Shown piece after piece: positions 38,694 through 48,000 of a stretch of DNA of 64,000 nucleotides. The first letter of the stretch is position 1. Every line of letters begins with the position of its first letter. Made by a program: the position numbers and the translations under genes. The stretch is taken from the NCBI GenBank assembly GCA_003615045.1, contig ML014119.1, forward strand, positions 124,001 through 188,000, written 5' to 3'. Origin of the DNA: Caulochytrium protostelioides. Lineage: Eukaryota; Chytridiomycota; Caulochytriomycetes; Caulochytriales; Caulochytriaceae. A model generated the notes under the pieces. It made no database searches. It was not told the origin of the DNA and saw nothing but the letters and a program-made list of their open reading frames with translations.

Positions 38694-39928
38694 CCAGGCG
38701 AACTCGTCGATGGCTGCGTTGGCGGGGTGGAGAGGGGTCTCTCTGCCGTCGGCAAGGATGCAACAAGGCCACGATGCTCCCAGCGAAGTGAACGCGGGGC
38801 GGGTATCACGGGGGCTGAGTCCGTCGGTGCGAGAACGATGGGCAGCACTGGCGCTGTGAAGCAGCCATCCAGCGTCACTGTCACGTATCCGCGATCCTGA
38901 CGAGGACGACACGTGGCCTTGGACGGGCATGCCGAGGCACGTGCGGCGCGGCCTCGAGGATCGCTAAGCAGCTGTGCCTCTCGCCTTCGCACCCTGAACG
39001 GCGACGGCGTCATGTTGAGAATAGGCCTGCGGGGCAAGGCGCGAAGGCTGTCGCCGCGGCCGCCGCCGCCGATGGCGACCGCCCACTCCGCCGCGTGTGT
39101 GGCGCCGCAGGGCGTTCCCGTCGCTGCGACCGCCGTCGCGCCCGCCTGCTTCGAGAGCCCGTCAGCGGCTCCCATCCCTTCCATCGATTCTGCGCGGCGA
39201 TCGACATGGCGGAATAAGAGCGGAACGATAGCGAGAAGGGCCATGGACACGCTTCAGAATGGCACATGGTCGCTTTCTAGCATGGTGATTCCCGCAAGCG
39301 CGTCTTCCCTTTTCGGCACGCTGATACCGTCGAGACCAACACCGAACCCCCTACCACACCGCTTTACCTCTCGTCACTGGCACCCGTAGGGCGGAGAAGA
39401 TCAATGATACCAATCCACACCATCGTGGCCATCGTTGTCTCGTCCTTTCTGCTCGACTTCCATCTGTTTTTACGCGATCCAACGGCCGCCAACCATCCGA
39501 GCCATCCGAGCCATCCGAGCTCGATTCGCGACGCCCTCGTGGCGGTGCCGCATCCATTCAACGCGCCTGTTACTACCAGCATCCACGTGGTCAGCCGCAA
39601 CTGACGTGTAACTGACCACCCCGTATCGTCGTTTCACCTGGAGGCGTCGACGGCAGTCGCGCCGATCATCGTCGCGCCGTGCCGTCCGTTCTTGCGATTG
39701 AGCGCTCCGCCGCGCTTGTTCCGTCGACGCTCGCCTAGCCGCCCTTCCGAGCGGTCTCCCGGCGCCCCCGATTGAGGTCTCTCTCTCTGCTGAAACGTTT
39801 GTCGGTGGCGACCGTCGCCGCGTCGGCAACGGCAACGGCATCGGCATCGGCATCGGCAACGGCATCGGCTCGTCACCTCCCACCCAGCGCGCCGCGCGGC
39901 GTCCGCCGGCCCTCGCCCGCTTGCCAGG
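38694..39928. other. Divergent promoter region between PLRG1 and ESA1
   Basis: 1.24 kb. It contains an ATCCGAGCC microrepeat (39495-39521) and a GGCAAC/GGCATC hexamer repeat (39823-39870) less than 110 bp before the ESA1 ATG, hence probably in its 5' leader, preceded by a short (CT)n run. No gene is seen. Confidence 0.55.
39823..39870. repeat. GGCATC/GGCAAC hexamer repeat in the ESA1 leader
   Basis: About eight hexamers, the same family of unit as the repeat upstream of the ROD-like gene (3688-3758). It ends 58 bp before the ESA1 start codon. Confidence 0.8.
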
Positions 39929-41551
39929 ATGGCGGACACGCCCGAGCGGCCGGAGACGCCCGTGACGGCGTGGGACTCGGACGCGGCGCAGACCCCCACG
40001 CGCGGCGGCCCCGGCAACGGGCGCACGGCGCAGGGCACGCCGACGGCGTCGCCCGCGCGCGCGCTGCACGGCGCGACGATGGCGGGTGCGACCGTCACCG
40101 CGATGGCCGCGGCGGCGCCGCAGATCGTGATCGGCTGCAAGGTGCCCGTGCAGCGGGCCGACCACGACAGCGGCGAGCTGGCGTGGCGCCGCGCCGAGGT
40201 CCTGTCGATCCGCAACGCCGAGCTCGGCGCCGAGCGCGCGCTCTACTACGTGCACTACGACGGTTTCAACAAGCGGCTCGACGAGTGGGTGCCCTTCGCG
40301 AAGCTGGACCCCAACAAGCTCGAGCTGCCGAAGCCCAAGCCGGGCGGGGCCAAGAAAGCCGCCGCGGGCGTCGCCGGCGGCGGCGGCGCTGACAGCGCTG
40401 ACCGCAAGCGCAAGCGGCCCACGGGCGCTGCCGCCGGCCGCGGCCACGCGACCAAAGGCTCGTCGCAGCAGTCCAAGGCGTCCGCGGCGGCCGAGACGTA
40501 CTCCAACGACGGCGGGTCGGCGCCGGGCACGCCGCGGGCCGATGACGCGATCGGCACGGAGCCACGGAGGAACGAGGCGGCGTCGACCGGAGGGGCCACA
40601 CCCGGCACGCCCGGCTCGGCGGTCGCCGGGTTTTCGAAGGAACGTGAGATTGAGAAACTCCGCACGTCCGGGAGTATGACGCAGAACCCGCATGAAGTGG
40701 CGCGTGTCAAGAACCTGAATCGCATCCAGATGGGCCGGCACGACGTCGAGACGTGGTATTTCAGCGCGTATCCCGAGAAGTACTGCTATCAGGATTTGCT
40801 GTACATCTGCGAGTTCTGTCTCGAGCCGCTCGGAACCAAAAAGATGTTTGAGCGGCACCGCGCCAAGTGCACGCTGATGCATCCACCGGGCAACGAAATC
40901 TACCGGAAAGACGATCTGAGCTTCTTTGAAATCGATGGCCGCAAGCAGCGGCGCTGGTGCCGCAATCTCTGTCTCCTGTCCAAGCTGTTCCTCGACCACA
41001 AGACACTTTATTACGACGTGGACCCGTTCCTCTTCTATGCCATGACCAAGACGGATACGCATGGTGTCCATCTGGTGGGCTACTTTAGCAAGGAGAAGCA
41101 GAGCAACGAGGACTACAACCTCGCGTGTATCTTGACCCTCCCCCAGTACCAGCGGTTAGGGTACGGCAAGCTGCTCATCGCCTTTAGCTACGAGCTCTCC
41201 AAAGTGGAAAAGAAGACGGGCTCGCCCGAAAAACCGCTCAGTGACCTGGGGTTGCTGTCCTATCGGAGTTACTGGGCCGAGGTGCTGATCGAGCATCTCG
41301 TGCACTATCGGGGCGACATTACCGTGGCTGAGCTCGCGGACATGACAGCCTTCACCCAGGAAGACATCATCCATACGTTGCAGGCCCTGCATCTCATCAA
41401 GTACTACCGTGGCCAGTTTATTATCTGTTTGACCGAGAAGGCGCTCGCGGCGTATGAAAAGAGCCAGGCCAAGCAGCGCGTCACCATCGATCCGTTGAAA
41501 CTGGACTGGACCCCGCCGCGCTTCACCTCGTCCCAGCTCCGCTGGCTGTGA
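39929..41551 (+). CDS. ESA1: ESA1/TIP60 (KAT5) MYST histone acetyltransferase
   Basis: 540 codons from ATG 39929. A chromo barrel spans about 65-125 (IVIGCKVPVQR, ALYYVHYDGFNKRLDEWVPFAKLD), followed by a Lys/Ser-rich linker. The MYST domain begins near 260 (RVKNLNRIQMGRHDVETWYFSAYPEKY), with the C2HC finger (YICEFCLEPLG, FERHRAKC), the auto-acetylated lysine in FLDHKTLYYDVDPFLFY, the catalytic cysteine in NLACILTLPQYQ, the acetyl-CoA loop QRLGYGKLL, and the general-base glutamate in PEKPLSDLG. All key residues are present. Esa1 is the NuA4 catalytic subunit acetylating H4 and H2A. Length is close to human TIP60 (513). Confidence 0.97.
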   Translation: MADTPERPETPVTAWDSDAAQTPTRGGPGNGRTAQGTPTASPARALHGATMAGATVTAMAAAAPQIVIGCKVPVQRADHDSGELAWRRAEVLSIRNAELGAERALYYVHYDGFNKRLDEWVPFAKLDPNKLELPKPKPGGAKKAAAGVAGGGGADSADRKRKRPTGAAAGRGHATKGSSQQSKASAAAETYSNDGGSAPGTPRADDAIGTEPRRNEAASTGGATPGTPGSAVAGFSKEREIEKLRTSGSMTQNPHEVARVKNLNRIQMGRHDVETWYFSAYPEKYCYQDLLYICEFCLEPLGTKKMFERHRAKCTLMHPPGNEIYRKDDLSFFEIDGRKQRRWCRNLCLLSKLFLDHKTLYYDVDPFLFYAMTKTDTHGVHLVGYFSKEKQSNEDYNLACILTLPQYQRLGYGKLLIAFSYELSKVEKKTGSPEKPLSDLGLLSYRSYWAEVLIEHLVHYRGDITVAELADMTAFTQEDIIHTLQALHLIKYYRGQFIICLTEKALAAYEKSQAKQRVTIDPLKLDWTPPRFTSSQLRWL

Positions 41552-42193
41552 ACGCTTTTGTAAATCGAATTGTGTAGATAGAGACGGACGCGGGCTCACG
41601 TGACTTCGCGTTTTTTAGGCTTGTACGACCCCGACGCTGCTTATCGCCGCGGATGGGGGTCCCCCTTGAAGCTTATCGCTTTTTTTTCTTTATCCGAAAG
41701 CCTTCCGGCCACCCGCGCGGCTCGTCGCCACCGCCGCCGCCGTTCCTCAGCCGGTGCGCAGCACCGCGTCGCTGGCTTGCCGGCTGCCGCCGTCGCGGCG
41801 TGTTACTCCACACAAATGAGCTCATGCGCCTTCACCATCAGGGCCCAGGCCCATGATATCATGGCGATGGCACGACGGGGGACCGGCGCCGTGGACCGCG
41901 ACGAAAGTCCCGCCACCGCCGCCGCAGGACGATGCTGTTGGAGACAACGGCCCCGTCTCACTTCTTGGCGAGTGTCGTCGGCGGCTTAAGACATGGTCCA
42001 TCTTGGGAATCATGGGGTGCCCTAGCATCATGGCGACCAAACGAGCGGTCATGCGCCTGCGCCGTTCGGAGATCCGGGACCCCCACGACCGATATATACC
42101 CGACCTCCGCGACGACCACGACGTTGATAGCTATCTAGCTCGCGCGTCTCTTTGCGAGCCACTGACGACGATTGACCTGCTTGATCGTTTACC
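41552..42193. other. Intergenic region, ESA1 to asparaginase
   Basis: 642 bp. It holds a T8 run at about 41681 and a TATATA element (42093-42098) about 96 bp before the asparaginase ATG. Nothing else is recognised. Confidence 0.55.
42093..42098 (+). promoter_or_regulatory. TATA-like element upstream of the asparaginase gene
   Basis: CGATATATACC, with the hexamer TATATA 96 bp upstream of the start codon in otherwise GC-rich sequence. Position and composition suit a core promoter; there is no transcript evidence. Confidence 0.35.
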
Positions 42194-44704
42194 ATGAGCG
42201 ACATTGAGCGGCCTGCGAAGCCGGCGCCCGGCGTCGAGGCGCCGACGAGGCCTGCCGGGCCGTCGAAGCCGTCTGAGGGCCCGTCGAGCCACAGCTCTGC
42301 TGGCGGCCAGGGCAGCGGCCACGCGCACCACCATAGCAGCGGCCACGCGCACCACCACGACCCGACGTCGGTGTCGACGACTGTCGCATACCAGATGGAG
42401 CAGCGCGATCTGTCGATGGTGACCTCCAACTCGGCGCGCGTGCTCGTGCTGTACGCGGGCGGCACGATCGGCATGCGGTGGGCCCCGCCGCCTGTGGCGT
42501 CCATGGGCGACGATGACGACGACGACGACGACGAGCCCCACTTTGGCGGCTACGCGCCCGCCCCCGGCTTCCTCGGCCGCACCCTCGAGAACATGCTCTG
42601 CTTCCACGACCCGGACAACAAACTCCGCTGGGGCTCGGTCGCGTCGACCCGCGACGACTCGGCCCTGCGCCAGCGCACCAAGGAGTTTCCCTCGCCGCCC
42701 AAGCTCAAAGCCACGCTTACGCGGCCGCCGCGAGTCAGCGCACGGCCACCGGGGAGTGTGCCCGGCGCTCCCGCAGCGACGGCGGCGTCGACGTCGTCAG
42801 TGACGCCGCCGAGCGCGACGTCGCCGGCCGAGACGCCGACGGCGGCGCCCGGGACGGCTCCGTTCGCGGCGCCCGCGCCGGTGATGGCCGGCGCGGCACC
42901 GCTGCGCGGGCCGCTCTCGATGCCCATGCCGCCGCGCTCGTTCTCGCAGCACGAGCTCGACCGGGACACGCTGCGGCGCGCCGTGGCGCGGTCGACCGAG
43001 ACGATGACGAATTGGGTCAACGTGCCGATTGCGTACCCGCCGCAGCCGTACAGCGGCGGCGCGAGCGTGGACGATGCGGAGGCCGCGGCAGATGCGGCGG
43101 CCGCGGCCGAGGCGTGGCAGGCGGCCCTCGCGCAGAGCGAGACGGACCCGACGGTCATGCTGATTAACGGCACGCCGGTGCGGCAGGTCGAGAAGCGCGC
43201 GCTCATTACGCCACCCTCGCTGTACGGCAAGCGCATCCGCTACTCGATTCTCGAGTTTGACCCGCTGCTCGACTCGAGCAACATGAACATGGAGGATTGG
43301 GCCAAGCTCGCGACGGCCATCGAAGTCAACTACCAGCTCTACGATGCGTTCGTGATTCTGCACGGTACCGATACGATGGCCTTCTCGGCGAGCGCGCTCA
43401 GCTTTATGCTGAACGATCTGGGCAAGACGGTCATTCTGACAGGCAGCCAGGTGCCGCTGGCGGAGGTGCGTAACGACGCGGTCGACAATCTGCTCTCCGT
43501 GCTGACGATCGCGGGCCACTATACCATTCCCGAGGTGTGCTTGTTCTTTAACCACAAACTCTTCCGCGGGAATCGCACGAGCAAGGTCGACGCGATCGAC
43601 TTTAACGCGTTTGACTCACCCAACATGCGGCCGCTCGTCACGATGGGTGTCAACATCGACGTCAACTGGCACGATGTCCTTCGCCCCACGCGCATCTCGC
43701 GGTTCCATGCATACAAGTCGCTGGATCCGCGCGTCGCGACGCTCCGCATCTTCCCGGGCATCACGAGCACGACGGTGCGTTCGTTCCTGCAGCCGCCGAT
43801 CGCCGGCGTCGTCCTCGAAACGTATGGCGCCGGCAACGCCCCGAACAACCGCCCCGACATCCTTGCCGCGCTGCGCGAAGCCACCGCCCGCGGCGTCGTC
43901 ATTGTCAACTGCACCCAGTGCAAGCGCGGCCTTGTCTCGGACGTGTACGCCACCGGCAAAGCGCTCATCAGCGTCGGCGTTGTCCCGGGCAGTGATATGA
44001 CGCCCGAGTGCGCGCTCACGAAGCTGTCGTACCTGCTCGGCCGGCGGTACCCGCCCGAGCGGATCCGCGAGCTGATGCGCAAGAGCCTGCGCGGCGAGCT
44101 GACCACGCGGTCCGGCCCCCAGCGCTTTTCATACTACCGCGAGAACCCGGGCATCATCCGCGGGCTCGTGGGGCTCCTGCACGCGCACCGCGACGCCGTG
44201 GCTGCGACGCCCGCGGGCGCTGCGCCGCCCCCGCACCTGCCCACGGCCGTCGGCATGCCCCCCAAGCGCACGGTCGCCAACGCCGGCGATCTCGTGATCC
44301 CGGCCGAGGACATCTCGACGCTCGAGATGCTGATGGTGCCCTCGCTGCTGTGCGCATCGGCTCGCGTCGGTGACGTCAAAGCGTTCGCACATCTGCTGGA
44401 AGACTTTGGCGACACGCTCGTGTCGATGACGGACTACGACGGGCGCACGGCGCTGCACATCGCTGCCGCTGAGGGGCATACCGACTTGGTCGCGTATCTG
44501 CTGGAGCACGGTGCGACCGTACATGCCCGCGACCGCTGGGACCACGCGCCGCTCTGGGACGCGATGGCCGCCGGCCACACCGAGTGCGCCAAAGTCCTCA
44601 TCGCTGCGGGGGCGCACTTTGTCCAGGGCGAGGGCGTCGACCTCAAGTCCTCGCTGAAGACCAAGTCTGCGCGGACCTCGGCGACCGCCGTTGCCGAGTC
44701 GTGA
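42194..44704 (+). CDS. ASPG: Cytosolic type I L-asparaginase with C-terminal ankyrin repeats (ASPG-like)
   Basis: 836 codons from ATG 42194 in the context TTACCATGA. A His-rich stretch (GHAHHHSSGHAHHHDP) lies at about 38-56. The asparaginase core starts at VLVLYAGGTIGM (about 83), containing the nucleophilic Thr, and continues at IRYSILEFDPLLDSSNM, FVILHGTDTMAFSAS (second catalytic triad motif TDT), ILTGSQVPLAEVRNDAVDNLL, NRTSKVDAIDFNAFDSPN and GVVLETYGAGNAPNN. Between AGGTIGM and the next core block is a ~245-residue Ala/Pro/Thr insert where I expect about 60. The C-terminus has ankyrin repeats (DGRTALHIAAAEGHTDLVAYLLEHGA, APLWDAMAAGHTECAKVLIAAGA). It hydrolyses asparagine to aspartate and ammonia. 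There is no signal peptide. Confidence 0.95.
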   Translation: MSDIERPAKPAPGVEAPTRPAGPSKPSEGPSSHSSAGGQGSGHAHHHSSGHAHHHDPTSVSTTVAYQMEQRDLSMVTSNSARVLVLYAGGTIGMRWAPPPVASMGDDDDDDDDEPHFGGYAPAPGFLGRTLENMLCFHDPDNKLRWGSVASTRDDSALRQRTKEFPSPPKLKATLTRPPRVSARPPGSVPGAPAATAASTSSVTPPSATSPAETPTAAPGTAPFAAPAPVMAGAAPLRGPLSMPMPPRSFSQHELDRDTLRRAVARSTETMTNWVNVPIAYPPQPYSGGASVDDAEAAADAAAAAEAWQAALAQSETDPTVMLINGTPVRQVEKRALITPPSLYGKRIRYSILEFDPLLDSSNMNMEDWAKLATAIEVNYQLYDAFVILHGTDTMAFSASALSFMLNDLGKTVILTGSQVPLAEVRNDAVDNLLSVLTIAGHYTIPEVCLFFNHKLFRGNRTSKVDAIDFNAFDSPNMRPLVTMGVNIDVNWHDVLRPTRISRFHAYKSLDPRVATLRIFPGITSTTVRSFLQPPIAGVVLETYGAGNAPNNRPDILAALREATARGVVIVNCTQCKRGLVSDVYATGKALISVGVVPGSDMTPECALTKLSYLLGRRYPPERIRELMRKSLRGELTTRSGPQRFSYYRENPGIIRGLVGLLHAHRDAVAATPAGAAPPPHLPTAVGMPPKRTVANAGDLVIPAEDISTLEMLMVPSLLCASARVGDVKAFAHLLEDFGDTLVSMTDYDGRTALHIAAAEGHTDLVAYLLEHGATVHARDRWDHAPLWDAMAAGHTECAKVLIAAGAHFVQGEGVDLKSSLKTKSARTSATAVAES

Positions 44705-44807
44705 CCGGTCTGCTGAACGGGCGATCGCCCCAGCGATCTTTATAGATAACAACAATACACAAGGAGGCGCAACGAGGGTGGCGAGCAGCAGCGGGATCCC
44801 CGGGGTT

Positions 44808-44829
44808 GCAAAGGGGCGGCGCCCCTTGC
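44808..44829. repeat. GC-rich inverted repeat (hairpin)
   Basis: Arms GCAAAGGGGC and GCCCCTTGC pair around a GGC loop with one bulged A, about 105 bp after the asparaginase stop codon. Could be a 3' UTR hairpin; function unknown. Confidence 0.5.
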
Positions 44830-45009
44830 GTGCGGGGGCTTAGTCGACGCCTAAACTCCGCCGACGCCCCCGTCCGCCTGTCCCTAATCCAGCCTGCGCG
44901 GAGTTGTAAGGACGAACCCATGCACCGATATCATGGACGGTCGCTGGTGAGCGGGTAGCGTGACGACCGTGGGTCAGCGCTTTGGCTGAGTCTATCATCG
45001 ATCGTATAC

Positions 45010-45033
45010 CTCTCTCTCTCTCTCTCTCTTTCT
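45010..45033. repeat. (TC)n tract upstream of URB1
   Basis: About eleven TC dinucleotides, 45-68 bp before the first ATG of the URB1 frame. Pyrimidine tracts are common in fungal promoters and leaders. Confidence 0.75.
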
Positions 45034-45077
45034 TGTCTGCATAAGTCGCAGGTGCCTTCCGGTCTCCTCGACCGATA

Positions 45078-48000
45078 GTGCAAAAGCTTGAGCCGTCTCA
45101 GCGACGTATCACCTCAACTCCGCCGCGTACGTCACGCACCCCGTTGTCATTGCGCGCCCGTCCTGCTGATCCTGCATCGAGCGAACCAGCGAATCAGCGA
45201 CAGCGCTTCCCTGAAGCGCTTCCCTCCGGCGCCCGCCTCATCCGCCTTGGCCGGAGTCGCTCGCTGACTCCACCGCGTGGCCGCCGCTCTGGCGCTCCTC
45301 GGTCCCGCAACGCCGTCGCGCCACAGGATACCCGTTGGTTCTCGTCCACCGCGCGCTCGCGGATCGACGCCGTCATGGTCTCGCTCCGGCCCCCCTCGAC
45401 CAAGCGGTCGACACCGCACCACGGCGGCGACGACGGCGCCGCCGCATCATCGTCATCTAAGCCGAAGCGGTCCCGCACCTCAGCGTCTGTAGCGTCGATG
45501 GCCGCCGAGGCGGGTGTTTCGTCCACCACAACGCGTGAGTCGAGCAAGTCTGCCGTTCCGGCCACGCTGGCGACGCCGGCGACGCCGTCGTCCTCTGCCG
45601 CCGCCACCGCGTCGCGCGAACCTGTTGTGGCGCTGTCGATTGCCGCGTATGCCGCGTTCTTGGCGAAACATGGCTCCACGCCATCCCCCGCGTCTCGCTA
45701 CAGCAAGGACGTGCTCGACCAGCTCTTCAAGGTGCTCGCTCCCGTCAACATTACGCTTGTGCAGCTGTGCCAGGGCGTTGTGGATGCCGAAGAGTCCGAG
45801 GAAGCGCGTCAGCTTGCGACCTTCTTTGCACAACAGAGCAGCGATGCCGACGCGCCGTTCCCGATGCTGGTGGCCTTGTGGCAGCAGTTCCAGGACGAGT
45901 ATGCCGAAAACGACCAGCACGCGTTGACAGAGCAGCGTGAGCGCGCGCCGGCCGCGGCCGATGTCGATGCTGACGCAGATGCCGGCGGCATCCCGGACGA
46001 CGAAACGCCCGCCGAGGACGTGTCGCAGGCGCTCGTGCGCCGCCGGCGCATCTGGCGCCGCCACCAGGTACTCATGGTCCATGTGAGCCTGCTGATCCAA
46101 GCCTCGACCGTCGTGCCGGGTCTCGCGGCGCGCGGCGCCGTCCTCGCCGAGCGACTGCTGTCGCAGCACGCGGACGACCTGATGGCCGTCATGGATGCCC
46201 ACATCGGCGATATGGTTCGCGCGTGCGCGTTCCTGCTGCGCATGCTCGCCGACGTCGCGGCCAACTCGGTGGTCCAGCACCTGGACTTCTCGCACCGCGC
46301 GTTCGGCACGTTCATGGCCACGACGCTCAAGCCATGGGTACCCCTCGTCGACGAGAAGTCCCAGCAGCCGCTTGTCATCGATGTGCGTGGCAGCGTCATC
46401 GCCGCGTTTGCGGCGCTCGTGCGACGCGCGTCCCCCACCAACCGTCTCGTACTCTTGAACCGCCGCGATCTCTTCCATCTGGTTCACAAAACGCTCGAGG
46501 TCACAACGACGCCGACGGCCGTCGGCGCGTACACCGATGCGCTGTGGGCGGCGTGCCACGACCAGCATTGGACCAAGACGGCCAAGCTCGACTTCTTTAA
46601 CCACACCACCCTCGAGGCCTTTGGCCAGGTGCTCAAGGCCGAGACGTGCGAGCCCCACGTGCATCCGTTCCTCTACCAGCTGTTCACGAACGCCGAGCTG
46701 GGTCTGTACTTTACTGAGTATGGCTGGTCTACGGCGGCGCTCGCGACATCGCACGCCAAGTCCGGCAAGGCCATCCGCGTCCACAACCTCGTTGCGCTCC
46801 GCTTCATGGCCACGCTGCAGCCGATGCGCTTCACGGGCCAGCGCGCCCTACTGTTCCGGCTGCTCGTCGCGCTGCCGGAGCTCCAGGCCCCGTTCTGGGA
46901 GCAGCTCGCCGCCTCTACCGCGTTCCAGCCTCGCGCCTCCTTCCGCTGGTTCATCAACGCGGGCTTCCTCTCCGCCTTCCTGCTCTCGGACATCCCGGAC
47001 CTCCGCCGTCATGTGGCCGAGCTCCCGGACATCGAGCCCGTCTGCATCCCGAAGCCCATGACCCAGACCACCTTTGTGCACATGATCCAGCACGACAACC
47101 GCTTAGTCCGTCTCGTCTCGATCGGTCTTATCCTGTCGGGGCTGACGCGTGCCGACGCGATCGCGGCCCAGGCCGCGGCGGCCGTGGACGCCGTCGCCCG
47201 CGAGACGGGCAGCGCCGCGTCCGAGGCCGCGGGGCTCGTGCGGTTTCGCGAACGTCTCGGCACCCAGCTCTCGTTGCAGGTGCCGCCCATCGACAAAATC
47301 GTGGGCCTCCTCTCAGTCGAAACGCACGTCGCCGGGCTGATCGGGATCCTGAAGGTCCTGCTTGGGTACCAGCGCTGGATGCCGTCGGCACTGCGCGACC
47401 ACCGATTTGAGTGGTCCGCGGCGCTGGCCAAGATCCCGACGGCGCTCGCCAACGACGCGCAGTTGCGCCCCGTGCTGCTGGACGTTTTCCAGAGCCAGCC
47501 GCAGCTGCCGTGGTGGAAGAAGCTCGGCGACGACAAGAGTATGCTGCACGGACTCCTGCGCTGGGCGTTTTCGCCCAAGCCCCACGCGTCGGTCGCGCAG
47601 GTGGCGCAGCTCCGGTCCCAGCTGGCCGATCAGCTCGTGCTGTGGCTCACGGCGCAGCGCCTGGCTTCCGAGCACGACGTCCGCGTCCTCTGGGCTAACC
47701 TGAGCGCCGTGCCGGCGATCACGCCGAGCGCCATGAGCCTCTGGCTCGCCGAAGTCGCCCAAGCCACGCGCCAGCTGACCAACGTCCAGAGCGTGCTCGC
47801 AGCCGCCGCGACGAGCGGCGACGCGGACCGCATGTCGTCGCTCATCAACACGGCGATCCGCCTCTTTGCCAAGGAAGGCACGAGCTTCACGGTCAACACG
47901 CCGCCCGCCGTCTACTTCCGCAAGGTCCTGCGCGATCTCGTCTTCCAGACCCCGGCGCTCGCCGCCCCAATCCGCGAGGCGATCGCGGACGTCGCGCCGC

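Larger units (their letters stand above)
44705..45077. other. Intergenic region, asparaginase to URB1
   Basis: 373 bp with a hairpin-forming sequence (44808-44829), a second longer inverted pair (about 44832-44873), and a (TC)n tract (45010-45033) just before the URB1 frame. No tRNA cloverleaf could be drawn. Confidence 0.5.

Noticed and set aside
39470-41071. 533-codon minus-strand frame
   Set aside because: Antisense to the ESA1 catalytic domain, whose conserved MYST motifs fix the coding strand.
44808-44873. Possible structured RNA gene downstream of the asparaginase
   Set aside because: Hairpins can be drawn, but no tRNA cloverleaf, snRNA Sm site or other family signature is present.
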